Positions 48,374 through 60,297 of a stretch of DNA of 64,000 nucleotides are shown one piece after another. A model generated the notes under the pieces. That model saw nothing but the letters and a program-made list of their open reading frames with translations, was not told where the DNA came from and did not search any database. A program made the translations under genes and the position numbers. The stretch is from positions 3,348,001-3,412,000 of the forward strand of contig CM007992.1 in assembly GCA_002189035.1 (NCBI GenBank), given 5' to 3'. The stretch is from Utricularia gibba (Eukaryota; Streptophyta; Magnoliopsida; Lamiales; Lentibulariaceae). Within the stretch, counting starts at the first letter, position 1. Every line of letters begins with the position of its first letter.

Positions 48374-50332
48374 TTATCGCAGTGCCATTTCTTTTTGAAT
48401 AGCCGATTCCGGCTGCACTTGTAACCGCAGTTCAAGAGCCATGGTGTGGACTAAGCCCTCTGGATTGGAGGTAACCCACAGGTCACCATGCATTAGCTGT
48501 TCATTGCAATAAAATGCAATGGTTATTGCATAGAAAGTGCATGTAGAGGCAGCACTACTTGTGAAAAAAGAATTTGATAGTAGAAGCTGAACCTGAACAA
48601 GCTTTCTGTTAGCACCAAACCTCATGCTTTTCCTGAAATCCAACCGACTGAACGATGGTACATCTTTTTGTCGATGAGGACCAGAGTGGCAGATAGCCAT
48701 GTCGAACCGGACGAATGTGAAAGCATTGGATGGACTTTTTCCTTCATGGCAACATTCTTGTATGTTCTTTTTGCAACTGTGGCATGCTGGATAGACATGT
48801 AGAATATGGTAACTCCCTATTTTGCTTGCATTTATGAAGTTTCCAACGTTGTGCAGAATGACTTGAAACACTCTCTTTTCATCTCCGATTGCAGGATTTT
48901 GCAAGGAGTTGTCGACTCTGATTTCGAATTCACACCCTCTGCAAGCAGAGATGCACTTGAAGATGCAGGCTGCTTCTTTAATGGTGGAATGTAGCTGAAA
49001 AGGCTTGATATCCAATGATAATTTTCCACTTTTTTTTGCTGAAGTAGCATCCATTGCATCTCTTATCGAAGTTGAAATAGCATTACAAGCTTTAAACATC
49101 GCATCAACAACCAGCCGTTGACTGTTTGTGAACTTGAAATCCTGCAATGAGGATGAAAGACCAAGAACAGAGTCCACTGATTTTTTTAAACACTTAGTCA
49201 GTGCCATTTGACATGCCTTCTTTACTTGAGTAGCCTTCACTGCATCCTCTTTTTCTTCCTGCAGGGCGCTGTTTTGTGCAATGAGCTTTTCCTGTATGTT
49301 TTTCAGCTCTTCTAAGATCCAGGCATGGGAAAGAGCTACCGCCACTTGATCTGCAATTGCCTTCACAATGTCGAGCTCCTCTTCGCTCCATGATCGGCTC
49401 CGCCCATTTTTATGCACCAAAGTGATGATGGCGGTGCAATCAGGAACCATCTCATGAGTCCCACCATTGAAATCAGACACCCTTAACAGTGGCACTCCTA
49501 CAGCAGCTACACACCCCACCTCACCTCTCCCTCTCCCTCTGCTTCTATCAACACCAAGAGGTGATTCTGGATTCAGAATCTTGACTCCATTGATCCCCTC
49601 GATCGCTCTAACATCCGGATCATCGATAGGGATGCGCAACTTATGCCATATTGACTTGCCTCCTCCACTCAACTCATGAATCAGCTCCATTTCAGTTTTT
49701 GCTGCATTGGGCATCCACACTGCGCAGGTCTCCACTTCCAGGGCCTTGGGTAGCTCAACCAGTGTGGTCTGCAATATAGTATGCCGATCAAGGGACTTGC
49801 GAATCTCTCTTGTCAAAATTCTGAATTGCAACGAAGCTTCTGTCTGCTTCTTTATAACTGTGATCTCTCTCTGAAGCTCCCTGGTTTTCTTTCTCAGCAT
49901 AAACTCCCTGACGGTGACCTTAAGCAGCATGGGGATGAAGGACAGAAGGGATACAACCGTGGCGGAGGAAACCAGAGCAGTGAGGCACTTGAAAATGGTG
50001 ACAGCAACCATGAGCTGAAAAGAGTGTGATCGATAGCTCCAGAAGCTGAGGAAATTGTTCATTCCACATAAGACAATGAATGCAATGAACTGCACCAGCG
50101 CCAACTTAAACTTCATAGCAGAACAGCTAACAAAGAATATCAGCTCAATGAGAATCGCAAAGTAAGCTACAGCAATCAGCAAATCACTGACTCTTCTGAC
50201 CTCCATGATAATGTCAATGAACAAGAATCGCTCCTCATCGCAGTTACAGTGAGAACCATCCTCATCAGATGCCATTCCTTCACCAAATAAAGACAAAAGC
50301 AACACCACCCAAGATGCCAGTGCTTTCCCCAT
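48374..50332 (-). CDS. Divergent subfamily II ethylene receptor without receiver domain
   Basis: ETR2/EIN4/ERS2-type protein, in its family an ER-membrane negative regulator of ethylene signalling with CTR1. Start MGKALASWVV chosen (50332), since ETR2-type proteins begin there; nine upstream codons are also open. An in-frame intron (about 48594-48499) separates RKLVQ from LMHGDLWV. After a leader segment and CNC (disulfide cysteines) come three membrane helices, then a GAF domain (SLDRHTILQTTLVEL) and a degenerate kinase region. Differences: L36 for ETR1 Pro36 (AYFAILIELIFF), Asn for the copper ligand His69 (LCGMNNFL), Asp where kinases have the H-box His (VDSVLG), and an end at QKEMALR with no receiver domain. 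About 620 residues after splicing. The long frame without stops argues it is or was recently functional. Confidence 0.87.
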   Translation of the reverse strand: MGKALASWVVLLLSLFGEGMASDEDGSHCNCDEERFLFIDIIMEVRRVSDLLIAVAYFAILIELIFFVSCSAMKFKLALVQFIAFIVLCGMNNFLSFWSYRSHSFQLMVAVTIFKCLTALVSSATVVSLLSFIPMLLKVTVREFMLRKKTRELQREITVIKKQTEASLQFRILTREIRKSLDRHTILQTTLVELPKALEVETCAVWMPNAAKTEMELIHELSGGGKSIWHKLRIPIDDPDVRAIEGINGVKILNPESPLGVDRSRGRGRGEVGCVAAVGVPLLRVSDFNGGTHEMVPDCTAIITLVHKNGRSRSWSEEELDIVKAIADQVAVALSHAWILEELKNIQEKLIAQNSALQEEKEDAVKATQVKKACQMALTKCLKKSVDSVLGLSSSLQDFKFTNSQRLVVDAMFKACNAISTSIRDAMDATSAKKSGKLSLDIKPFQLHSTIKEAACIFKCISACRGCEFEIRVDNSLQNPAIGDEKRVFQVILHNVGNFINASKIGSYHILHVYPACHSCKKNIQECCHEGKSPSNAFTFVRFDMAICHSGPHRQKDVPSFSRLDFRKSMRFGANRKLVQVQLLLSNSFFTSSAASTCTFYAITIAFYCNEQLMHGDLWVTSNPEGLVHTMALELRLQVQPESAIQKEMALR

Positions 50333-50359
50333 TGGTCTCACATCCAACACTTCATCCAA

Positions 50360-51774
50360 TCACCACTCACTACTGATGACAAGAAGTAGTACAGAGTGTG
50401 CCTGAGCTCATGGATACAAACCCTGTGCATCTCAACATGCCAATCCCATAATACATTTCTCAACAAGGAGTCACCCCTCTTGCTCCTATAGTGCTATTAC
50501 GAGATTGAAAGGCAAATTGCAAGAACCAAAAACAACATTTCTGGACAAAAGAACTGTGCCTAAGCCAAAGTAGACCGCACCTGGTTCCTGCCGTTTCCAA
50601 TGAGGAAAAAGCTTCAACCTTGTTTCTTGTTTTAGGTGAGAAGAAACGTTCAAAACCAGGTAGCAATGAGTGACAGCAGCTGACAAAAAATTAATTCATA
50701 CTGAAGAGGGAGCCCCCACTGCGCTCTCGTGAAGAGAACTTGGACGCTTTATCTTTGTCAAGATATAATAAAAAATCTCTTTTTTCAAATATCTATTGGA
50801 TATTTATTTCTAGTCACCTGTATGTTCGTGGCCACACTTATGAGATATAATGTAATTACGTCATTTTAATAAAATATGACGTCAGTACTATTTTAGGTTA
50901 AATTATTATATTATTATTTTGATAGTGGGTTGTGATCTCATCTTAATTGAGATAATATTTATATCCAGGAACATAACAAGATGGGCTTTTCGTATTGGGC
51001 TTTCTACATGGACCCAATCCACTATTTTAGAGATCCAACCCTAAAAGCCCATCCTGAGCGATGGATTATGAAGGTCGAAAATCAACATAATATATCATGA
51101 TTTAAAAAACAAATAACTCATTTTTAATTATCTGTATAATATATAATTAAAAAATTGGAAAAACCATTATTAAAATTCATATTATTGAACATATTCATTA
51201 TTTTATTCATAATATAATAACATTTAATTTAAATCAAATTTATAAAATAATATATCATTAGATTTTTGGGTTGTTTGCTAAGATGGTATAAAAGTTCTAT
51301 ATCTAAATTTACACATATATCGTTGTTTGATTCATTAATAAACGTAAACTAACATTATATGATTATATCAATCATATATACAAATGAAAGAAGAAGTTAG
51401 TTATATGTATATCATTCACACATTCATATTTCTATTTTCGAATATTAATTCAATGTTATAAATATAGTAAATATGTCATTTATTAGAAAATTTATTTATT
51501 GATTTTTTTAAAAAAATAAACATTTTTTTATTATTTAAAAAATAGTCGGTTTTTTCCAAATATTGCCATAAACACATATAGCTATGCAAGATGCGCCGAC
51601 ATACATATGTTCCAATAATTACACATGCCATGTATGGCCATGCTCATCGGGAATAATCACTCCACATGCCATGCCCCATGCACATGGCCATGTTCCCTTC
51701 CATCTCGACACACCCTTTTTTTTATAAATTTATTTTTCAAAAAATAAAATTCTTGGAGAAAATGAAACGCCAAA
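50360..51774. other. Receptor gene leader, then AT-rich intergenic DNA
   Basis: The part 50360 to about 50760 is the leader/promoter side of the minus-strand receptor gene. From 50760 to 51700 the DNA is AT-rich without supported features; the Aux/IAA 3' UTR should end here. Confidence 0.4.
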
Positions 51775-52777
51775 TCAGACAGATCTCCTTGTGCAAATTC
51801 CTTCCTTTCCCATCACCGGCTGCTTCTGCGTTCCTGCGCACGAATGAACAAAAGTTAGAAACTGTTGCCCATGTAAAAAATTAAAAGAAAAGAAAAGATT
51901 TACCGAGCCCAGTGGCCTCGGAACCCTTGACGATACGGAGACGCTTGCATGAGCCCACGAACATCCTGAAATTAGCATGTAGTGAATGTGGGCTCTGTAA
52001 TTTTTTACTGTGGGAGGTGATCGGAAAGTGTACGGAACGGGTAAAAGAGGAGGGCTGGTTGGTGCTTACTCCCATGGTACATCCCCCACGAGCATCCAGT
52101 CGCCATCCCTATCCTGGTAAATGGCTGCAGACTCTGTGGTGTTGTCTTCGTTCATGAAGTCTATCAGTCCTTCTTTCTGGTTCGCATCCTTCCCGACGAG
52201 GTTGTATCCTGTACAAGGGGAGACGTTGTATCAGGTCTTCTGTAGAAATCTTGAAAATGAAGAAGGCATTCATTTACCCATGTTGAAAGAGGTGAATATT
52301 TTGGCTAGGGCGTCCCAGAGTTCTTGGTAGCTCCGGTAACTTTTCAGGTCAACTTTACGGAGGAATGGTGCGCCGTCGATTGACACTTTCACAAACGTCG
52401 TCTCCTCCGGCTCTCCGCCATTGCCGGTTCTCAGATTAGCCAAGGCGATCTTCCTGAAGGACCGAACCGGCGGCCACCCCACCACCAAAGCCCTAGATTT
52501 ACACACAAAGAAAGTTTTAAAAAACAACATCCGACCGCACTAAAACTGAAAGTGCATACTTGGCTGCCGGCGGATCATTTGGGGGGAGGATGTTTTTCTC
52601 CAAGGCGGGGCTCTTGAGGTCGGAATCCTCCGATCGGAGCTTGGAGATGAGATCGACGGTCTCGGAAAGAGCACGTTTCCCGGTGACTTTCGTTTCTCCG
52701 GGGAGGGCGAGGCAGAGCTCGGTTGCTTTGTGGACGTGGTTCCCAAACATCGCCGACATGTTCCGGCCAACTTCCAT
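51775..52777 (-). CDS. Aux/IAA auxin-response repressor
   Basis: Short-lived nuclear repressor that binds ARF factors and is degraded through TIR1/AFB. Exons: 52777-52560, 52492-52278, 52208-52070, 51965-51904 and 51833-51775, giving 230 residues with all phases correct. Domain I is TELCLALPG (LxLxL). Domain II degron is [12 protein letters not shown], with the VGWPPV core intact. Domains III/IV (PB1) run from [20 protein letters not shown] through [20 protein letters not shown] to [15 protein letters not shown]. An alternative upstream TTG is not needed. The last exon ([18 protein letters not shown]) differs from the usual APRAMEKCKNRS type tail. Overall closest to the IAA7/14/16/17 or IAA3/4 size class; exact member not assigned. 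Confidence 0.92.
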
Positions 52778-54168
52778 CGGAGTAAGCAATTATTGGACAA
52801 ACAAATGAGTTGTCTTGCTTCTCTTGTTCTTGCATCATGATCATGCAATACATATATTATCCCCATCCACCAATCTCAGTACTAGGGTTTGTAATTTTTT
52901 TTTCTTTTTTAGAAAAAAATTGAAATCCTTTGTTGACATAGTCATGCTGTTTGGCTGTAGAACTTTTCTTTTAAATAATTCATTAAAATTCCAAATAAAG
53001 AGTTTTCCTAGATTTTGGAACACCAAACAAATCTTTGCTATATGCCCTTTTGAGCAATGCTGGAATGCTTATGAACCAGAAAAACCCAGTTTCAGCTTGA
53101 GGGATATTGAGAAGTATATTGGCACACACTGATTGTGTTGATTCAAATAAAGAAAACCCAATTCAATTTTCCTTGTTTTGATAGTCTGATACCCACCACA
53201 GCTCTTTCTTGTGAACGGGGAATGATGCCATCAAGCTACACAGATGAATGCCGACCGGTTTGATGATCATGCTGTAAGTTGTCTGTGGGGTAGCTCCCGT
53301 TTATTGAGAAGGGGGGGTGGGGGGATGATGAGTATTGATTGTTTTGATGATGACCTTCTAACATCCTTGTTTCTGTTAGAAAAGGTGGGCCAAACAAAGC
53401 TGAAGCAGACCTGAGCCTGAGGTTCAAGCCATGGGTTGCCACCACATTCCAAAACCCAAAGCTGCAACAGAAGCTCCCGTGACTCCCTCTGATCATCAGT
53501 GTTGAAAATTCTCAAAGCTGGCTTGTAAGGGATAGATAGATACTCTGGTAGGAGTATCTGCGTGAACAGATTTCTTGAGCAACTTTCAAAAGGCTATTTG
53601 CATTAGTTGGGCATGGTAAAGCTTCTTTGCAGTTACAAAAGATTTTTCCTTTTTATCAGGGAGGGAATCGTTTCAGTTCATCAGGTAGACAAGGGGTTGG
53701 TTATGCCTGGCCATACTTCTCCAGTTGTCTAGTGTTATCTGCACACTGTCTGCTCTTGTCTTCCTTCATATAATACCATTTTTTTTCTTGGTTTTGTTCT
53801 TCAGGTGACGCGGATGGCTACATTAGGGCTATAGATCTCCTCTGTTTTTGAGATGGGTGTTCCCAGATCTGATAAGGGTGTACAACAAAACGAGATATTA
53901 CCAAAGCAGAGCACCATCAAAAGGATGTCTGGATTTTAGTACTCATTGGGTAAAAGTATTGCTGTACCAGAATGCAGATTTAAATGTGGTCAGTAGAAGA
54001 AAATTGAGTTACAGAATACAGTAGGGACGAGCAAAACTCAACCACCACTATGATACAAGTTACCGTGCATGGAAAAAGAATGTAATTCTTCTGTCAATTG
54101 TGAACCACTTCCAATCCTTGGAAGTTCTGGACACGGAGTCTTCATTTACCTGATGAGTTTGGTTCTTG
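52778..54168. other. Aux/IAA upstream region and mannosidase 3' side
   Basis: The GA- and CT-rich stretch 53200-53530 probably belongs to the Aux/IAA promoter or leader. Open frames there (minus, 53236-53515) have no domain. The last 150 bases are likely mannosidase 3' UTR. Confidence 0.4.
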
Positions 54169-57100
54169 TTATTCTGGTGTTTGTGTCCCATCATCCTGAT
54201 TTTCACCTTTTCCAGTTTCTGAATATGGAAGTCCCCTGTCTTCCTGGATTTCCTGATGGTCGCCAATAGTCTCACCAATGCTTGATGGATTCTGGTGATA
54301 CGTTATATGCTCATCATCAGAGCTGTGGGATGGATTTTTGACAGAGGCATGGTTGGAGACGAGTGATATGGATGAACTCTGAAGATCAGCAGCCTCGCTT
54401 TGGTTTGGTGGGACGGTTCCAAGGTTATCATCTCCATGTTCGATGAATGAAATGCCGTATCTCTGGCTGTATGTCAGTCCTGGACAGAATCCCTGTCAAA
54501 GAGAAGCGAGCTTAACGGTTAGCATATGAGGATATAGAGCAATCATCCCTACCATCTAATGCTGCTATGGTGCTTGAAGCTGCACCCAGACAGAAACCAA
54601 CAACACAGAGACTACTACTACACTGATGAATCTTGCATGCTGACCTTGATCATTCCGGACGGAGGCAATCCTGAAAACGAGTGTGATGAAAGACTATTTC
54701 CATCTGTATCTTCTAAGTACTCAGACTGATTTTTCTCCATCGTGTGCTTGTGCCTTGGGTTATCTGAGGTGTGGTTAATGCTCCTGCAGTATGCTCCAAG
54801 GTATGAACAATGCTCGTTTACTAAAGATATTTGGGGACTCAGGGGAAGTAAGTGGCCTTCAGTGCTGAAGATGTACCTAGAGATTAATGGATAACGATTT
54901 AGTACGCCGAACAGAGTGGACAGAGAAGGGAATCACGTACTTGTATGGGCCATTCTCAACCAAATTATCAGGGCCAGCGGCCAGATCAAATAGAAGCCAG
55001 AGATATTTCACCTGGCATGATGATCACGGAAAAGTTAGATCAGGTAAAAATGAAACATAATTGTTGATATAGTAAACAACAAAAAGCATGACATCCAACT
55101 CGCAAAAGAAGTATGAATGCGTAGAGAGACTCACCGTCTCAGCCAAAAAGAAGCTCTCCATGTGATCATCTTGTTGGTGAAATTCTACGTCTGATATATG
55201 GCAATATCCACATGTGCATCGAGCTCCATATTGAAGACTAGTAAGCATGTCTCGTCCAGCATCGAGATATCTACAAAACATTTCAATAAACTTATACCGT
55301 AAAGATGAACTCTGTTAAAGATGTAGTGCTGGATAAACCTGGGGTTCCGAGTAGCTTTGTACAGCCAATACGTGCTTTCTATTAATTCAGGACGTAGTGG
55401 ATAGCTTTTTTGACCTTGCTGTGAGATGTGATCGACAAAAAAAAGGTGGACATTTTATCATAACACAGAAAGTTGCCGCAAACATAGAGGACCAAGAAAT
55501 GAACGAAAGGGCTGTGGGTGTGAGAAAACTACCTGAATGTTGAATGTGGCCAGATTGAAACCCTCCGGAGTGAAACCATACCGTTTCCAGACACTGAAGA
55601 AAGCAGCATGAGTTTTAATAGCAGGTTCAAGGTCCCCAGCAAGAACCTTTCACAGGCATATATCGTGTGTTAGCACTAACTCTTAGAAAGCTAAAGCTTC
55701 AAAATTTTCAACACATTGACATTCCACCTGAAGACCTGGCCAGAATGCCTGCAAGCTATTGAACAGCGGCCAGACAAGGGCAGCAGAATTCATATTCACC
55801 TCCACGTACCTATAGATCATAAAATTCTTTTCTTATTCTAAAATTCATAAATGCTGATCCCTTTATTTATCTTAAAAATCACTTAAATAAGGCTAAAGTT
55901 CAAATGGAGACAAGAGGAAGTTGGTGGGCTTCCTCACCAGGGATCATTATACAAATAGTGCATCGCCGCCTTATAAGCCTCTTGGAAGATGAAGAGATAT
56001 TCTTCATCACCAAACAATAGATATGCCTAAAGCCAAAAAAAAAAAAAAAAAGATTGTCTCAGAAAATGAAAGAACAAGCTTCTATCCAATATAGATATAG
56101 GTACCTAGTTTCACGGTAAAAAAGAAAAAAGCTAGAAATATATTCTCTCGAAACTGATGCAGCAGTCATGGATCCTTCCTTTGAAGAATCAAAATACATA
56201 ATGTTCTAAAAGATAAAAAGACCCACACGGAAGAAACTTACCTTCAAAAGATACTCATAGAAGGAATCTATACTGGTCCCAATTCCAGCATCCTGGTCAG
56301 CAGAAATGTCAATTTGATTGAATTTAATGAATGAAGGTCATAATTTTTTTTATTGGCAACAAAGGACATTATGTGTTCGATACATATGCTACATAGTTTA
56401 TAGAATGCAGTAAAACCCTTAGAAGTTGTCAGCTGAAAAAAAATTACCAGGCTGAGAAATAACCTTTTGTGTCCACTCGCCAGAGAAAACATCTATATGA
56501 GCCCCAACAAGGTTGATCCTTGAACGGCGAGCCCATAATCCTAGAACTGCATTCTTTGTGACTTGCTCATAGACTGAATTATCAACAAAGTAATACACAT
56601 AGAAAAACCAGAAATATAAGTGAACAACTAGCTAATTAATAACATCAAAGTGGAAGTGAAAAACAGAAAAGGATTATTAGACTGAAGGATTAACTGGGAT
56701 TATTGGTCAAGCGGCTAAGCACACCAAACTCCAATGTCAAAGTACCACCTCCCGCTGTGGACGTTATCTAGAAGGGAAAGACAAAAGTCCTGATTAAGAA
56801 CTTAAACAGATTTTTTTAAAAAAAAAAAGTCATCACACATTCACTCTAGAAAAATTTCATTTTGCAGGGCTGATAAAAAAAAATCATTTTGCAGGATCGA
56901 AAGAATTTGGCAAAAAGATTGAGACAGTTTCTTTAAATATAATTCGCTGCTAAAACAAAAGCCAACGTGGAGAGAAGCAAGAATACGGAGAAGCTATACC
57001 TTGCTTTCGTCTTCATCCACTCCATGTAACAGATTTACTGACCCAAAAGGGATTCCTGCAATGCAGATGTCTAATCAGTCAACTATCACCAGAATAAATG

Positions 57101-58628
57101 CCAGCAATTGAAGCAAAATCATGTACTAAAATACCTGTTGGGGTATCAAAAGCAGGTAACATCCTACGGGCTAAATCTTCAGCGAGGTGAAGTAACTCAT
57201 CATCATATGAAGGTATCCTCATGCCCTACAGATGGACAAAACCAATTAAAGCATTCAAAAAATTCATATAGAACACAGAGGTCAATGATAGGAACGAGCA
57301 GTAAGTTTTAATGTCGATAGAAATCCAAAAGACAAAAAAATAATTAATTATGCAATACAAAATAACAAAGAGAAATGGATGGCGCAATCCAAAGTTGTAC
57401 CGTGTTATAATCATTTGCAATCAAATGAGCAGAGAGAAGACCTCCAAGCACCCTTATTGTAGTTTCAAAAACAGATACAGTTTTATTCTGCAAAATAAGA
57501 ACCCCAAATTCAGTAGATTTCAGTTCAAAATGATAACTTTGCGATTATGCATCATCGAATTAACCTTGTAAAAGTTAGAATAATGTTTACTAAAATGGAA
57601 AAAGGCCCAGACACACATAGGGAATTCCATAACATAATAAAAACCAGAATGAGTGGCCAACACATTGGATAAAAGATCTGACTCTTAAAGATATAAAGGA
57701 ACTAATGAGTTCATCAATCCAAACAAATTGAGGTTACAAACACATTACCCTGGGCTGAAAAAACAGGTAAAATGACTAAATATGATGCAAGCAGCTGTTG
57801 GAGCAAGGAGATTATCATCGTAAATTTCATGCAAGCAAGCACAGAAATTAATACTCACAATATCAAATTGAAGATTTTTACCAATCCAGTCAACAGAAGA
57901 GGTGAAGCGCTCTTTGTCACCAAGCAAAGCTAGTGTGTCCAATGAATCAATCTGACAACAAGTATTGCAACAAAAGATCATCTACACAAATAAGATAAGA
58001 ATATTCGAACTAAGAGGACAAATGTGTTATTTTTACCAATGTTAATGCATATCCTCCCAGGGTATCTTCTCCTCCACATGATAAAGGTCTCAGCTCATCT
58101 CGGGAAATGCATGCGTCATGTACCCATCAAATGCATGATAAAACATTTCCCGAACCTAATATCAGAGATTCAGAATTGTGATTGAAAATGCAATAATCAA
58201 CTCAATTTCGTTCAGGTGATATCATTAGCATCTCCAAGTTCAATCCTCAGTTTCCCAAGGAGACACACTTTAAAAGATACATTCACAGTGAATAAAAATG
58301 ATGAAGCCCAGCTCGATAGTTCATCCAAATCACAACGACCCCTTGCAAGTATGGGTTTATATGAATTCACCAAATAACTCAACCGACCAAAATCACCACA
58401 AAAACAGCAGCATCTCAGCATCAGTGAGCTCACATTGAACAACAAAAAAAAAACAGATATATTCTTCAGCCTAGAGGAATCAGAAAAACCACACGAAACA
58501 AGTTTACAAAATAACACCTCATCTCTAAGTTGCTCGGCTTCCTCCTTGGAAACGCCTTCAGCATGAATTGCAGATGACAAACAACCCGCTATCAAAATTA
58601 GCAGCACACACTTCTCTACAGCGCTCAT
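54169..58628 (-). CDS. EDEM-type alpha-mannosidase (GH47), MNS4/MNS5-like, one frameshift
   Basis: ER enzyme that trims mannose from misfolded glycoproteins and marks them for ERAD. Seventeen exons from 58628-58518 to 54492-54169. Signal peptide MSAVEKCVLLILIAGCLSSA, then the GH47 domain: REMFYHAFDGYMTHAFP, GYALTLIDSLDTLALLGD, FETTIRVLGGLLSAH, GIPFGSVNLLHGVDEDES, AGGGTLTLEFGVLSRLTN, GAHIDVFSGEWTQKDAGIG, SFYEYLLKAYLLFGDEEY, LRPELIESTYWLYKATR, DHMESFFLAETVKYLWLLFD, STEGHLLPLSPQ. An acidic, Ser-rich tail of about 110 residues has no KDEL-type signal. In exon 2 the frame breaks after AFP; one more G in the plus-strand run 58102-58104 restores RDELRPLSCGGEDTL and a 639-residue protein with every junction in phase. 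Length is nearer MNS4 (about 624) as I recall it. Confidence 0.92.
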
Positions 58629-60297
58629 GGATCTTCAGTTCTTCCAAAGGGAGCGATGAGAATGATGACGATAATTAATAATTATATATATCTTGCATAT
58701 AATTCATAATTCTTTAGGGGTCACTGCAAATAATGGGAAAATACATGGGACAATTGGTGATAATTCAATAGCCAGAGGACAAAAGTATAATTAGTGAATC
58801 ATTGACGGGCTCCGTTTTGTCAACTGGCTGCTTCGGCCCGGCCCACTATTGAAAAGCTTACATGTAATCATAATCATATGTAATCGGGGTTAAACCCGAC
58901 CCTAACCGAAAATTTGACAAGAACCCTTTGAATTAGTGTCGGACCGGATCGATCCGACCCAACTTTCATCCCTATTACATCAATATTTTTCTTCAACCAT
59001 TGTTTTTATTTAGAAAATATTTTATTAGAATATATTTTGATAATTTTTGTATATAAATTTTTCTTATAAATATATAATAATTATTTATTTATTTACCAAC
59101 TACCAAACACAACAAGCTTTATCAAATATTTCATTGACATGCAAATAAATTAAATATTCCAACGAACTATTTAATTAGTTAAATGGTTTTTTTTTTCAAA
59201 AAATAATCTTCTAACCAACTTTTCTTATTCCCGCGCATGAAGGTAACTAACTTTATTAATTAATGAATTAAATATTAATAAATAAAATAAAATATTAATT
59301 GCTTGAATATAAAAACGGCTGGAATATTCATGAGAGTGGCTGTCAGCCCTCTACTAAACCCACTCTATTAGTTAATTAATTAATTAAGTTATTGGTTAAT
59401 TAATCCAGAATTAATTCGCTGACCTACGTCCCATCCTGTCGACCGCTTCATGGGCGGTCCAACCCGGTTCAGAACCTGCGAGCCTGGAGAAGGCCTGCGG
59501 TTTATAAGTACAAGAGCTGGTGGACGAAAATGGGAAGGGAAAGCGATACGCAGCGAGATCTTGGTCGCGGGAGTTGTTTGAAGGGAAATCGGGACACGTT
59601 GCAGGTTGACGGAGGAGGAGGTGACGAGGAGCAAAAAAGTTCATTCATTTGCATCCATTCTATATTTGTCGCGTTCTAACTGGGTCCATTTTCATGCACT
59701 TCCGTCCGCACAATTCAGGATATATTGCGATCCCCTCGCCCCCAACTCTTGTAAGGAAGGAGAAAGTGTGTGATCATCGCACCCCGGAAGTACCGAGATT
59801 TGTGCTCGACACTGAGCTCTGCAGTTTTCCAGGTGCAAAATCTTGGGTTTGCTGTCTTGCCGCGATTCATCCTGTCCCCTGAGTGGGTTTTTTGGATTTG
59901 ACTTGTGGGGGTTTTCATGGTAGCGTTTCATTTTCCTTCAACTCTATGTTGCGTTCGGGGTGATTGAACTTGTGTTGGCTGTGACTAGTAGAAAGGTGTC
60001 CTGTTTAGATGTACACCGATTGAAGGTTTATCCCTCTAAGATAAGTGGATGCACCAATAGGGTAGCCTACGTGTTCTCCGATCTCCACAAATCCGAGTCC
60101 TATCAGTCGTTTGTAGACATTGGAGTGGACAAGGCATCAGCTTGTGAAGAAAAGAGTCATTAGGAGTGGCTGGTTTTCACTTTATATGTTGTTTTGATTA
60201 TCTAGAACTATTCCTTCATCTTCCAGCTTTTATATGCATACAATTGTGTCCGGTTTGGAGTTACTCACAGTTCTGCACCTTATTGTCTCCCAGAAAC
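58629..60297. other. Divergent promoter region between mannosidase and GME genes
   Basis: Stretch 58660-59400 is AT-rich. At 59389-59634 (minus) lies an open frame of 81 codons whose start resembles a plastid presequence; listed as a finding only. Stretch 59650-60297 is the GME leader and probably holds a 5' UTR intron ending at the CAG just before AAAC-ATG. Short open frames in it are candidate upstream ORFs without further support. Confidence 0.4.

Noticed and set aside
48499-48594. In-frame 32-residue insert in the ethylene receptor (open through RKLVQ...LMHGDL)
   Set aside because: It begins GT, ends AG, is AT-rich and interrupts a conserved stretch, so it was treated as an intron that happens to lack stops.
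59649-60163. Upstream open frames in the GME leader as a possible ascorbate-sensing uORF
   Set aside because: The known ascorbate-responsive uORF belongs to GDP-L-galactose phosphorylase (VTC2), not GME, and none of these frames resembles it.
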